Shown here one piece after another: positions 45,069 to 53,268 of a stretch of DNA of 64,000 nt. Every line of letters starts with the position of its first letter. Within the stretch, counting starts at the first letter, position 1. The notes under the pieces were generated by a model that saw only the letters and a list, made by a program, of their open reading frames with translations, was not told where the DNA came from and searched no databases. Source of the stretch: Rhodoblastus sp. (GTDB lineage: Bacteria > Pseudomonadota > Alphaproteobacteria > Rhizobiales > Beijerinckiaceae); the NCBI RefSeq assembly GCF_019449565.1, contig NZ_JAGRPM010000038.1, positions 248,001 through 312,000 on the forward strand, given 5' to 3'. A program made the position numbers and the translations under genes.

Positions 45069-46448
45069 CTATTTGGCGGGTTTGAGCGCAGCCATCTTCT
45101 TGCGGAAGGCCGCAGCCCAGCCAGGCAGGACCGCCTGACGACCGCGCGCGACGGCTAGCGCGTCGGCTTCGACATTCTCCGTCACCACCGAGCCGGAGCC
45201 GACAAAGGCGCCGTCGCCGATCTTCACCGGCGCGACCAATGCCGAATTCGAGCCGATGAAGGCGTCCGCGCCGATGCTGGTGCGATATTTGAGGAAGCCG
45301 TCGTAATTGCAGGTGATGACTCCGGCGCCGATATTGGCGCGCGCGCCAATGCTGGCGTCGCCGATATAGGTAAGATGATTGACTTTGGCGCCTTCTCCGA
45401 TATCCGCCTGCTTGATCTCGACGAAATTGCCGATCCGCGCCTTGTCCGCCAGTTTCGCTCCGGGCCGCAGCCGGGCGTAGGGGCCGATCGAGACATTCTT
45501 GGCCAAGGTCGCGCCTTCGAGATGCGAGAAGGAATGAATGACGCCGCCGTCGCCGACCGTCACGCCGGGTCCGAACACCACATGCGGCTCGACCAGCACA
45601 TCGGAGCCCAGAACCGTGTCGAAGCTGAAGAACACCGTCTCCGGCGCGATCAAAGTGGCGCCGCCGAGCATGGCCGCCAGCCGCAGCCGCCGCTGAATTT
45701 CCGCTTCAGCGACCGCAAGCTGGGCGCGGTCGTTGACGCCCAGCACTTCCTGCGCCGGCGCCATGACAAGCGCGCAGGCGGCGCCTTCCGCTCGCGCCAT
45801 GACCACGGCGTCCGGCAGGTAATATTCCTGCTGGGCGTTGGAATTGCCGATGCGCGCCAGCCAGTCGAGCGCTCTCTTGCCGTCGAGCGCCATCAATCCG
45901 GCGTTGCAGGCGCCGACCGCCAGCTCGGCGGGGCTGGCGTCCTTGTGCTCTCGGATCGCCAGCAGCCCGCCCTCATTGTCGGTGAGCAGCCGGCCGTATC
46001 CAGTTGGGTCCTCGGGCTCGAAGCCAAGCACGGCGATGCCCGAACCGTCGCCAAGTTTTTTGCGCAAATGGACGAAAGTCTCGGGCCGGGTCAGCGGGGT
46101 GTCGGCGAAAAGCACCAGAACATCGTCGAAGCCCTCGGCCAAGGCGTCGCGGGCCGCGAGCACGGCGTGGGCGGTGCCGAGTCGTTCCGCCTGCACGAAA
46201 ATCCGGGCTTCCGGCGCGGCGGCGCGCGCCTCGGCGGCGACATCGTCCCGCCCCGGCCCCACCACCACGGCGACCGCGTCCGCACCCGCCCGGTTTACCG
46301 AATCCAGCACATGGGCGAGCATCGAGCGCCCGGCGACCTTGTGCAGCACTTTCGGCAGGGCCGAGCGCATGCGCTTGCCTTCGCCGGCGGCGAGAATGAT
46401 GGCGAGGCAGCGGCGCGGCGCGGCGCGGCTTTCGGTTTCGGTCGTCAT
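45069..46448 (-). CDS. glmU: bifunctional N-acetylglucosamine-1-phosphate uridyltransferase / glucosamine-1-phosphate acetyltransferase
   Basis: GlmU acetylates glucosamine 1-phosphate and couples it to UTP, giving UDP-GlcNAc for peptidoglycan and lipopolysaccharide. The 459-residue protein has the N-terminal nucleotidyltransferase ([20 protein letters not shown] near residue 17, and YGRLL). The C-terminal left-handed beta helix has hexapeptide repeats ([29 protein letters not shown] in part, [19 protein letters not shown] in part). The ATG at 46448 was chosen since 54 upstream residues are not family-like. It lies 234 bases upstream of glmS on the same strand. Confidence 0.96.
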   Translation of the reverse strand: MTTETESRAAPRRCLAIILAAGEGKRMRSALPKVLHKVAGRSMLAHVLDSVNRAGADAVAVVVGPGRDDVAAEARAAAPEARIFVQAERLGTAHAVLAARDALAEGFDDVLVLFADTPLTRPETFVHLRKKLGDGSGIAVLGFEPEDPTGYGRLLTDNEGGLLAIREHKDASPAELAVGACNAGLMALDGKRALDWLARIGNSNAQQEYYLPDAVVMARAEGAACALVMAPAQEVLGVNDRAQLAVAEAEIQRRLRLAAMLGGATLIAPETVFFSFDTVLGSDVLVEPHVVFGPGVTVGDGGVIHSFSHLEGATLAKNVSIGPYARLRPGAKLADKARIGNFVEIKQADIGEGAKVNHLTYIGDASIGARANIGAGVITCNYDGFLKYRTSIGADAFIGSNSALVAPVKIGDGAFVGSGSVVTENVEADALAVARGRQAVLPGWAAAFRKKMAALKPAK

Positions 46449-46700
46449 GAGACCCTCGGCACTTTCAGGTAGGCGTGTATAGGGGAGCGGCAAAATCCGG
46501 CAAAGCAAAAAATCCGCCTCGCAACCGCCGCAAATTAGTTTATAAACCCGCCAGCCGGCGAAGAGCGGACGGATAAGGACGATCTCTATTCGTATAAAGC
46601 CTTTGGCCATTTGTATGAGACTTTTTGCGGTCGCCGGCCCTTGGCAGGAGCGGCTTTCGCGCCAAGAATAACAAGACCATCGGAACGGACTGCCTCTCCC

Positions 46701-48230
46701 ATGTTGAAGCGAAGGGAAGTGTTACAACTGGCGGGAAGCGCCGCCGCCCTTGCCGCCGCCAACACATTGCCTTCCGCATTCGCCCAGGAACAGCCCGCCG
46801 AGGCGATGCCCTTCTCCGGCCCGGCGGTGGTCGACATGGCGCGCGCGCTGGCCGCGAAGCCCTTCGCCGCGCCCAATCTCGACCTGCCCGGCGCCCTGAC
46901 CAGCCTCACCTATGAAGGCTATGTCGCTATCCGCGCGAAGCCGGAAGGCTTGATCTGGTCCGACGATTCAAGCGGCTTCGTCATCGAACCGCTGCATCGC
47001 GGCTTCATCTTCACAAACCCGATGCAGATCAACCTCGTCGAGGGCGGCCTGTCGCGGCGGTTGAATTACGACGCCTCGAAATTCGTCTTCGGCGGCGTCA
47101 ACCTCCCCGCCCCGCCAACGAAGCTCGACTTTTCCGGGTTCCGCGTGCTGCGGCGCGACGATCGCGGCGAGTTGCAGGAATTGGCCATTTTCCAGGGCGC
47201 GAGCTTCTTCCGCTCGGCGGCGCGCGGCCAGAACCTCGGCGTCACCTCGCGCGGCCTCTCGATCCGCACCGGCGACGCGCGCGGCGAGGAATTTCCCTTC
47301 TTCCGCACGGTCTGGATCGAGAAGTCCAGCCGCGCGGCCAACGCCCTGACCATCAACGCACTGCTCGATTCGGAAAGCGTCTCCGGCGCCTATCGCTTCA
47401 CGATCCACCCCGGCGACGCCACCATCATCGACGTCGAATGTTCGCTGTTTCCGCGCGCCGCGCTCGATAATTTCGGCCTGGCGACCATGAGCGCGACCAG
47501 CCTTTTCAGCCCGCTCGACCGGCGCGGCGACGACGATGTGCGCGACGCGGCGGCCGAATGCACCGGCCTCCAGATGCTGACCGGCGCGGGCGAATGGGTC
47601 TGGCGTCCTGTCTCGAACCGCAACAATCTCCAGATTTCGGAATTCGTGGACAGCAACCCCAAGGGCTTCGGCTTCCTCCAGCGCAACCGCGAATTCGATG
47701 ATTTCTACGACCTCATTCAACATTGGGAGCGCCGGCCCTCCCTCTGGGTCGAGCCGATCGGCGACTGGGGCCCCGGCTCGGTCGAACTGGTCGAAATCCC
47801 CTCGGATAACGAGAACGCGCAGAACATGATCGCCTTCTGGCGATCGAAGACGCCGCTCGCCAAGGGACAGCAGGCAGATTTCGCCTATCGCCAGTTCTGG
47901 TGCTGGTCGCCCCCGTCGCGTCCGCCGGCCGCCGCCGTGACGGGCTCGCGCGGCGGTCGCGGCGGCGCGGCCAAGCAACGCCGTTTTCTGGTCGAATTCC
48001 GGGGCGATGCTCTCGGCGATTTCGCGCGCATGGCGGATGTGAAAGCCAATCTGAGCATTTTCCCAGGGAAGATCGCCAGCCTTCGCACCTATCCGGCGCC
48101 CGAGCGCAAGAGTTGCTATGTCCAGTTCGACATTGACGTCGCGAGCGAAAACGCTTGCGAAATGCGCCTGACCCTTGAATCCCAGGGCGCGCCCCTTTCC
48201 GAGACCTGGCTTTATAGATGGACGCTGTAA
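46701..48230 (+). CDS. opgG: periplasmic glucan biosynthesis protein (OpgG/OpgD)
   Basis: OpgG/OpgD proteins shape the backbone of osmoregulated periplasmic glucans. The 509-residue protein starts with a twin-arginine-like signal ([20 protein letters not shown]), as in OpgD. The body has [20 protein letters not shown] in part, [14 protein letters not shown], and [14 protein letters not shown] near the end. The start at 46701 removes 30 upstream residues without family similarity. A short Gly/Arg-rich insert ([14 protein letters not shown]) lies near residue 415. The 3' end overlaps opgH by 13 bases. Confidence 0.93.
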   Translation: MLKRREVLQLAGSAAALAAANTLPSAFAQEQPAEAMPFSGPAVVDMARALAAKPFAAPNLDLPGALTSLTYEGYVAIRAKPEGLIWSDDSSGFVIEPLHRGFIFTNPMQINLVEGGLSRRLNYDASKFVFGGVNLPAPPTKLDFSGFRVLRRDDRGELQELAIFQGASFFRSAARGQNLGVTSRGLSIRTGDARGEEFPFFRTVWIEKSSRAANALTINALLDSESVSGAYRFTIHPGDATIIDVECSLFPRAALDNFGLATMSATSLFSPLDRRGDDDVRDAAAECTGLQMLTGAGEWVWRPVSNRNNLQISEFVDSNPKGFGFLQRNREFDDFYDLIQHWERRPSLWVEPIGDWGPGSVELVEIPSDNENAQNMIAFWRSKTPLAKGQQADFAYRQFWCWSPPSRPPAAAVTGSRGGRGGAAKQRRFLVEFRGDALGDFARMADVKANLSIFPGKIASLRTYPAPERKSCYVQFDIDVASENACEMRLTLESQGAPLSETWLYRWTL

Positions 48231-50401
48231 CCGAAACCGCCCCCGCCCACGCGTCGAACGCCCCGCCGGCGGGGCCCTTCGCGCCCGCCATGCCGGAGGA
48301 ATCGCGCCTCAACATGCCGGAGCAGAAGCTGTCGCGCTTCGATCCGGCGACCGAGCGGCGCAAATTCGTCAACAAGTTTTCCTCGCCCTGGCTGTCGCGC
48401 TTCATCACCTTCGGCGGCGGCCTCGCCCTGACCGGCTGGGGCGCCTATGAAATGTACCGCGTCATCGACGTGGGGGGCATCACCTTCCTGAAATGGGTGC
48501 TGCTGGTCCTGTTCCTGGCCAATTTCTCCTGGATCGCCCTGTCCTTCGCCGCCTCCGTGGTCGGCTTCCTGCACTTGCTGTTCGTCCGCCCCAAGCCGCC
48601 AGCCCAGCCAGAAAAGCTCTCGACCCGCACCGCCGTGGTCATGCCGATCTATAATGAAACGCCCTCGCGGGTGTTCGGCGCGCTCCAGGCCATTTACGAG
48701 GATGTCGAGGCCACCGGCCTTGGCGCGTGTTTCGACTGGTTCTTCCTTTCCGACACCACAGATCCCGACGTCTGGATCGCCGAGGAGCGCGCCCTGCTCG
48801 CCCTGCGCGGCAAGCTCGGGCCGCAGGCGCGGGTCTATTACCGCCATCGCGCCAAGAACACGGCGCGCAAGGCCGGCAATGTCGGCGATTTCGTCGCCCG
48901 CTGGGGCGGCGCCTATGAACAGATGGTCGTGCTCGACGCCGACAGCCTGATGACCGGCCACGCGATCGTCTCGCTCGCCGCCGCAATGGAGGCCGACCCA
49001 GACGCCGGCATCATCCAGACCCTGCCGCTGATCATCAACCGCAACACGCTTTTCGCCCGCGTGCAGCAATTCGCGGCGCGCATTTACGGCCCGGTCATCG
49101 CCGACGGCCTGTCCTGCTGGATGGGCCGCGACGGCAATTACTGGGGCCACAACGCGATCATCCGCACCGCCGCCTTCGCCGCCCATTGCGGCCTGCCCCA
49201 TCTCAAGGGCAAGCCGCCCTTCGGCGGCCATATCATGAGCCATGATTTCGTCGAGGCGGCGCTGATCCGTCGCGCCGGATATTCGGTCTACATGCTGCCC
49301 TCGCTGGGCGGCTCCTTCGAGGAAAGCCCGCCTTCGCTGATTGACGTGGCCGCACGCGACCGCCGCTGGTGCCAGGGCAATCTCCAGCACATCAGCGTGC
49401 TTCCGGCCAAGGGGCTGGTCTGGCCCACGCGCCAGCATTTCGCCACTGGCATCATGGGCTATGTCGCCTCGCCGCTCTGGCTGGCCCAGCTGCTGGTCGG
49501 CATTCTGCTCGTGCTGCAAGCGAGCTATATCCGCCCGGAATATTTCTCCAAGGATTTCACGCTTTTCCCGACTTGGCCGCGATTCGACGCCGAAAGGTCG
49601 CTGGAGCTGTTCATCGTCACAATGGCGGTGCTGCTGGCGCCAAAATTGTTCGGCCTGATCGTCGCCTTGTTCGACAGCCCGACGCGCCGGGCCTCCGGCG
49701 GCGTGTTCGGCCTCATCTTCTCGACCCTGTTCGAAGTGCTGATGTCGGCCTTGCTCGCGCCGATCATGATGATGGTCCATGCCGGACATGTCATGCACAT
49801 CATCTTCGGCTTCGACACCGGCTGGGAGCCGCAGCGGCGCGACGACGGCTCGGTGCCCTTCAAGGCCATCATGCGCCGCCACCGCGACCATGTGCTGCTG
49901 GGCTTCATCTCGCTCGTCGCGGCGCTTCTGATCTCGCCTTCGCTGGCCGCCTGGATGTCGCCGACCATCGCCGGCCTGATCCTCGCCATTTTCCTCTCCT
50001 GGGCCAGCGGTCAGAAATCCATCGGACTGGCCTTGCGCCGCGTCGGGCTGCTGGTGACGCCGGAAGAAAAGAACCCGCCGCCGATCGCCTCGCGCGCCAA
50101 CGCGCTTTCGGAAGCGCTCGCCGCCGATGGCCACGACCACGCCGACGGGCTGCGCGCCCTCCACGACGACCCGAAATTCTGCGCCCTGCACCAGGCTTTC
50201 CTGCCGCCGGCGCCCCATCGCGCCCGGGGCGACATCACGCCGGAACGAGCCATGGCGGTGGCCAAGCTCAGCGACGCCCGCACCATAGACGACGCCGTGA
50301 ACTGGCTACACCGCAAGGAGCGCATGGCGCTGATCCAGGACCGCGCCCTGATCGCCCTTCTGACGCGACTGCCCGCCTCGGGCGCCGCCGTCGCGGAGTG
50401 A
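48218..50401 (+). CDS. opgH: glucans biosynthesis glucosyltransferase H
   Basis: OpgH is the inner-membrane glucosyltransferase that polymerises UDP-glucose into periplasmic glucan. The 727-residue protein has two membrane segments near 63-85 and 93-120 and a family 2 glycosyltransferase domain. That domain has AVVMPIYNETPSRVFGALQA, given in part, near 142, the VVLDADSLMTG metal site near 238, and DRRWCQGNLQH (QxxRW-type region) near 385. Several C-terminal membrane segments follow (about 410-610). It overlaps opgG, so the pair is one operon. Confidence 0.95.
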   Translation: MDAVTETAPAHASNAPPAGPFAPAMPEESRLNMPEQKLSRFDPATERRKFVNKFSSPWLSRFITFGGGLALTGWGAYEMYRVIDVGGITFLKWVLLVLFLANFSWIALSFAASVVGFLHLLFVRPKPPAQPEKLSTRTAVVMPIYNETPSRVFGALQAIYEDVEATGLGACFDWFFLSDTTDPDVWIAEERALLALRGKLGPQARVYYRHRAKNTARKAGNVGDFVARWGGAYEQMVVLDADSLMTGHAIVSLAAAMEADPDAGIIQTLPLIINRNTLFARVQQFAARIYGPVIADGLSCWMGRDGNYWGHNAIIRTAAFAAHCGLPHLKGKPPFGGHIMSHDFVEAALIRRAGYSVYMLPSLGGSFEESPPSLIDVAARDRRWCQGNLQHISVLPAKGLVWPTRQHFATGIMGYVASPLWLAQLLVGILLVLQASYIRPEYFSKDFTLFPTWPRFDAERSLELFIVTMAVLLAPKLFGLIVALFDSPTRRASGGVFGLIFSTLFEVLMSALLAPIMMMVHAGHVMHIIFGFDTGWEPQRRDDGSVPFKAIMRRHRDHVLLGFISLVAALLISPSLAAWMSPTIAGLILAIFLSWASGQKSIGLALRRVGLLVTPEEKNPPPIASRANALSEALAADGHDHADGLRALHDDPKFCALHQAFLPPAPHRARGDITPERAMAVAKLSDARTIDDAVNWLHRKERMALIQDRALIALLTRLPASGAAVAE

Positions 50402-50789
50402 GCCTTTCCGGCGGGGCGCCCGGGTTTGTTGAGGGTCCTGCCGGAGAGCGTGAGCGTGGTCTCGAAACTCACAAGAAAGTGAGAGCTTTCGCTCGCTTCA
50501 CGGCTGACAACCTAGACTAAAAGATTAAACTGCCGAAACTGGGAATGAACCTTACGCGGGCGCTCCTGAAAGAAGCGAACGCCCCGCTTTCCAAGTCTTC
50601 AAGAGCGTCCGACGTTTGCTCGTGAGCGTCGAAGCCTGTCGTAAACGCAACGCATGTATCCTTGACGCCGACGGGCGTTGCGACTCGGCATGCATCGCGA
50701 ACGACTTCGTCATGTCCGCCCGGCTCGACGCCGAACCACGGACAAAATAACAAGAATATCAAATTGCAATCCAGCGAATGGAGAGCAAA
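50402..50789. other. non-coding interval after opgH
   Basis: No convincing gene was seen. An 81-codon frame on the minus strand (50517-50762) has no ribosome-binding site, and its N-terminal composition is unlike a known protein. A small hairpin CTCAC-AAGAAA-GTGAG near 50468-50483 may be the end of the opg transcript. The right end becomes A+T-rich before the next gene. Confidence 0.4.
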
Positions 50790-51458
50790 ATGATGCGAAG
50801 CTTAAATAGAAATACGTATTGGTTCCGTTCGGGAAAAACTGAATCAATATTTTTCCCATTCGGCCTCGGCGAAAATGGCTATTATGTCAGCGACTCCGAG
50901 CGGGAGAGGATAATCCGCTGGGGCTTCTGGCATGCACAGATCCCGACCATCATTTTCATTCTGGTCGCCCTCCCCGCGCTGGCGTTCCTGCCTTCGACCC
51001 TTGCGCATGACCGCCGAACAGCCTGGCTCGCTCTCCTGGCGATGGGCGCATTCTATTGCGGCGCGGCGCAAGGCGTCGCCTGGATTGCGGGGCGCGTCAT
51101 GTATGGCCTGCTGTTGTCGGATTGCCCGTGTGTCAGCCGGCGATTGTCGCGCGAGGAAAAACACAGCTGCACCGGCCAGATCGGCGGCCGTCTGTTCGGT
51201 TTCGGCCGGGCGTCGAAACTGGTTTGCCAGATCGGCGGCGCGGCGGCGCTCGCGACCGTCGCATTGGGCCTGGCGCGCCTCGACGCTTTGTCGATTGTTG
51301 TCGGTTTGGTCAGCGCCAGCGCGTTCTTTTCCCCCATCGTCGCCGCCCAAGCCACGGATTTCGTCAAAACCCTGAAACGTCACAGGAACCAGCGCGAGGC
51401 CATCGAGAAAAGCCGGGCTTCCGCCCTTGCCCCAATCCCCGGTCACACCATCGAATAG
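50790..51458 (+). CDS. uncharacterised membrane protein
   Basis: The roughly 222-residue protein has about four hydrophobic segments (about residues 49-70, 80-102, 143-160, 163-185) and a basic C-terminal tail. It includes three cysteines in a short region (SDCPCVSRRLSREEKHSC). The ATG at 50790 follows GGAG at good spacing; an ATG at 50778 is also in frame. I do not recognise a family. The first 70 bases are A+T-rich compared with neighbours. Confidence 0.55.
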   Translation: MMRSLNRNTYWFRSGKTESIFFPFGLGENGYYVSDSERERIIRWGFWHAQIPTIIFILVALPALAFLPSTLAHDRRTAWLALLAMGAFYCGAAQGVAWIAGRVMYGLLLSDCPCVSRRLSREEKHSCTGQIGGRLFGFGRASKLVCQIGGAAALATVALGLARLDALSIVVGLVSASAFFSPIVAAQATDFVKTLKRHRNQREAIEKSRASALAPIPGHTIE

Positions 51459-51563
51459 AAAGCGCGAAAGCCGCCGGAGAACCCTCGCGGAGCCCGCCCC
51501 CGGTCAGCCGCCATGGCGGAGTGAGGCGAATCGGCAACGCGCCTTGCGAAAATCGCGGCGTCG

Positions 51564-51578
51564 TTAATCGTGGGTTAA
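51564..51578. promoter_or_regulatory. CtrA-type box before the coiled-coil protein gene
   Basis: TTAA-TCGTGGG-TTAA is an exact match to the TTAA-N7-TTAA consensus of the alphaproteobacterial cell-cycle regulator CtrA. It lies 63 bases before the chosen start at 51642. Confidence 0.5.
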
Positions 51579-51641
51579 GGCGAACAATAGAAAATGACGG
51601 CTCTGGAACAGCGGGTTGCGCCAACCCGCGCGGAGCCTCCG

Positions 51642-52484
51642 ATGAACGACCTGATTCCCCCGTCGCACCCCGTGCCGCAAACCCGGCGGCAGACTGAGCC
51701 GAACTGGGACGCTTCCCGTGAAGCCGCTTGGGACGCGTCCCGTGACGCTGCTTGGGACGCATCCTGGGACCAAGCGCCGGAAATCGAATTCCGGCCGGTT
51801 CCGCCGAAACGCCCCAAATGGCGCCGCTACTCCGCGTCCGCCGGGGCGCTGCTGCTGACCTTGGGCTTGGGCTGGGCTGCGTCGGACAAGATCGGCGGCT
51901 ATTTCGGCCCGCCCGCGCCGGATCCGGCGGAGATCAAGGCGGCGGAGGCCCTCACGGCCGCCCAGGCGCAACGCCGGGAGCTCGCCGCCCTTCGCGTCCA
52001 TGTCGAAACGCTGAAAAGCAAGTTGGAGGCCCAGGCGCAGAAATCTCGCGCGGCCGAATCGACCATCGCCACGCTGCAAAAGGGCCTTGCCGAGGAAAAG
52101 GCCGACGCCGCGTCGGCGGCTTCGCAATTGCAGGCCAAGATCGAGAAAATCCAGAGCCAGGCTGCGGAAAAAGCGGCCGAAAAGGCGGCTGAACGCAATA
52201 TCGACAAGACGACGACCGCCTCAATCCCCAAGCCCCTGCCCCGTCCGGCCCAAATACAGGCGTCGGCGCCGGCGGCCCGTCCGGCGCCCTATCGCAACTT
52301 CGTTCTGCGCGATATCGGCCCCGGCCGCGCTCTGGTCGAAGGCGGCGGCCGGATCGAGGAAGTCGAGCCCGGCGACATCCTGCCCGGCGGCGCCATGGTG
52401 GAGCGGATCGAAAGGCGCGGCCAGAGCTGGGTCGTGATGACCGACCGCGGCTATATCGGCCCCGATTACAACTGGGACGATTGA
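51642..52484 (+). CDS. membrane-anchored coiled-coil protein with WDASR repeats
   Basis: The roughly 280-residue protein has a short N-terminal cytoplasmic part with three near-identical WDASREAA-type repeats at about residues 21-43. One membrane segment follows near 60-77. An Ala/Lys/Glu-rich coiled coil spans about 90-180 (RRELAALRVHVETLKSKLEA in part), then a Pro/Ala linker and a C-terminal small beta domain. That domain (YRNFVLRDIGPGRALVEGGG in part, and SWVVMTDRGYIGPD) is seen in many Rhizobiales proteins of unknown role. The ATG at 51642 has GGAG before it; the ATG at 51594 has none. The CtrA box suggests cell-cycle-dependent expression. Confidence 0.75.
   Translation: MNDLIPPSHPVPQTRRQTEPNWDASREAAWDASRDAAWDASWDQAPEIEFRPVPPKRPKWRRYSASAGALLLTLGLGWAASDKIGGYFGPPAPDPAEIKAAEALTAAQAQRRELAALRVHVETLKSKLEAQAQKSRAAESTIATLQKGLAEEKADAASAASQLQAKIEKIQSQAAEKAAEKAAERNIDKTTTASIPKPLPRPAQIQASAPAARPAPYRNFVLRDIGPGRALVEGGGRIEEVEPGDILPGGAMVERIERRGQSWVVMTDRGYIGPDYNWDD
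51708..51779 (+). repeat. tandem 24-base repeat inside the coiled-coil protein gene
   Basis: Three copies of about 24 bases, each of the form GGGACGCxTCCxG(T/G)GA, encode the WDASR(E/D)AA units. The copies are nearly identical at DNA level, which points to recent expansion or slippage. Confidence 0.6.
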
Positions 52485-52487
52485 TCT

Positions 52488-53081
52488 TCAAAATTCCGGG
52501 CGCAAGGCCGCGCCCGGCGCCAGCGCCTCGGCAAAGGCCGCTTGCAGTGCGGGCAGGATGTCCTCGACCCTGTCGCGGACCAGATAGCGCGCCTCGCTAT
52601 TCGCCCGGATGAAGCCCAGTTCGCGCATATGGTCGAGCAGCGACAGCAACGGGCGCCAGAATCCGGCGATATCGGCGATCAGCACTGGCTTGTCATGGCG
52701 TTGCAACTGCACCCAGGTCAATTGCTCGACCAGTTCCTCCAGCGTGCCAATTCCGCCTGGAAGCGCGACAAAGGCGTCGGCCTTTTCGAACATCAGCCGC
52801 TTGCGCTCATGCATGTCCTCGACCACCAGCAGGTCCTGCACGCTTTCGAGCATATTCTCGCGCTTTTGCAGGAAACGCGGGATGATCCCGGTGACATGGC
52901 CGCCCGCGCTGAGCACGGCGTGGGCGACGGCGCCCATCAGGCCAAGATCGCCGCCGCCATAAACCAGGCCGATGTCGTTTTCCGCGAGAATGCGGCCGAA
53001 ATCCCGCGCCGCCGCGATAAAAGCGGGGTCGGCGCCCATGGATGAACCGCAATAGACACAGATTTTCCGAATTCCGCGCAT
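52488..53081 (-). CDS. LOG family protein (cytokinin riboside monophosphate phosphoribohydrolase-like)
   Basis: The 197-residue protein has the Rossmann-type LOG fold: ICVYCGSSMGADPAF near residue 5, LVYGGGDLGLMGAVA near 41, and the diagnostic PGGIGTLEELVEQLTW near 113, preceded by RKRLMFEKADAFVALPGG in part. Such enzymes hydrolyse nucleoside monophosphates to base and ribose 5-phosphate and are often mis-named lysine decarboxylases. The ATG at 53081 (MRGIRKICVYCGSS) was chosen; 57 upstream residues are Arg-rich and not family-like. It is convergent to the coiled-coil gene with a three-base gap. Confidence 0.92.
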   Translation of the reverse strand: MRGIRKICVYCGSSMGADPAFIAAARDFGRILAENDIGLVYGGGDLGLMGAVAHAVLSAGGHVTGIIPRFLQKRENMLESVQDLLVVEDMHERKRLMFEKADAFVALPGGIGTLEELVEQLTWVQLQRHDKPVLIADIAGFWRPLLSLLDHMRELGFIRANSEARYLVRDRVEDILPALQAAFAEALAPGAALRPEF

Positions 53082-53268
53082 CGATCGCCCCAATCGTCGC
53101 CCCTTTCTGTCCCGCCGCCCGGAACGGGTCAAGCCGCGCGCGGATAATCTCTTTTGTCGCATGGCGATTTTGGCCAAGCGGACATAAATAAGGCGCAACA
53201 GCCATTCCCCACGGAATCGCAGAATCCTTCGCGTCCGAGCCGTCCCCCGCAAACCTTAAAGAGGCGTC

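Noticed and set aside
48212..50218. 668-codon open frame antisense to opgH
   Set aside because: The sense frame is a clear OpgH. The antisense product shows no domain and is rich in Gly, Arg, Gln and Asp as expected for a shadow.
50517..50762. 81-codon minus-strand frame after opgH
   Set aside because: No ribosome-binding site, no recognisable domain, and composition unlike neighbouring proteins.
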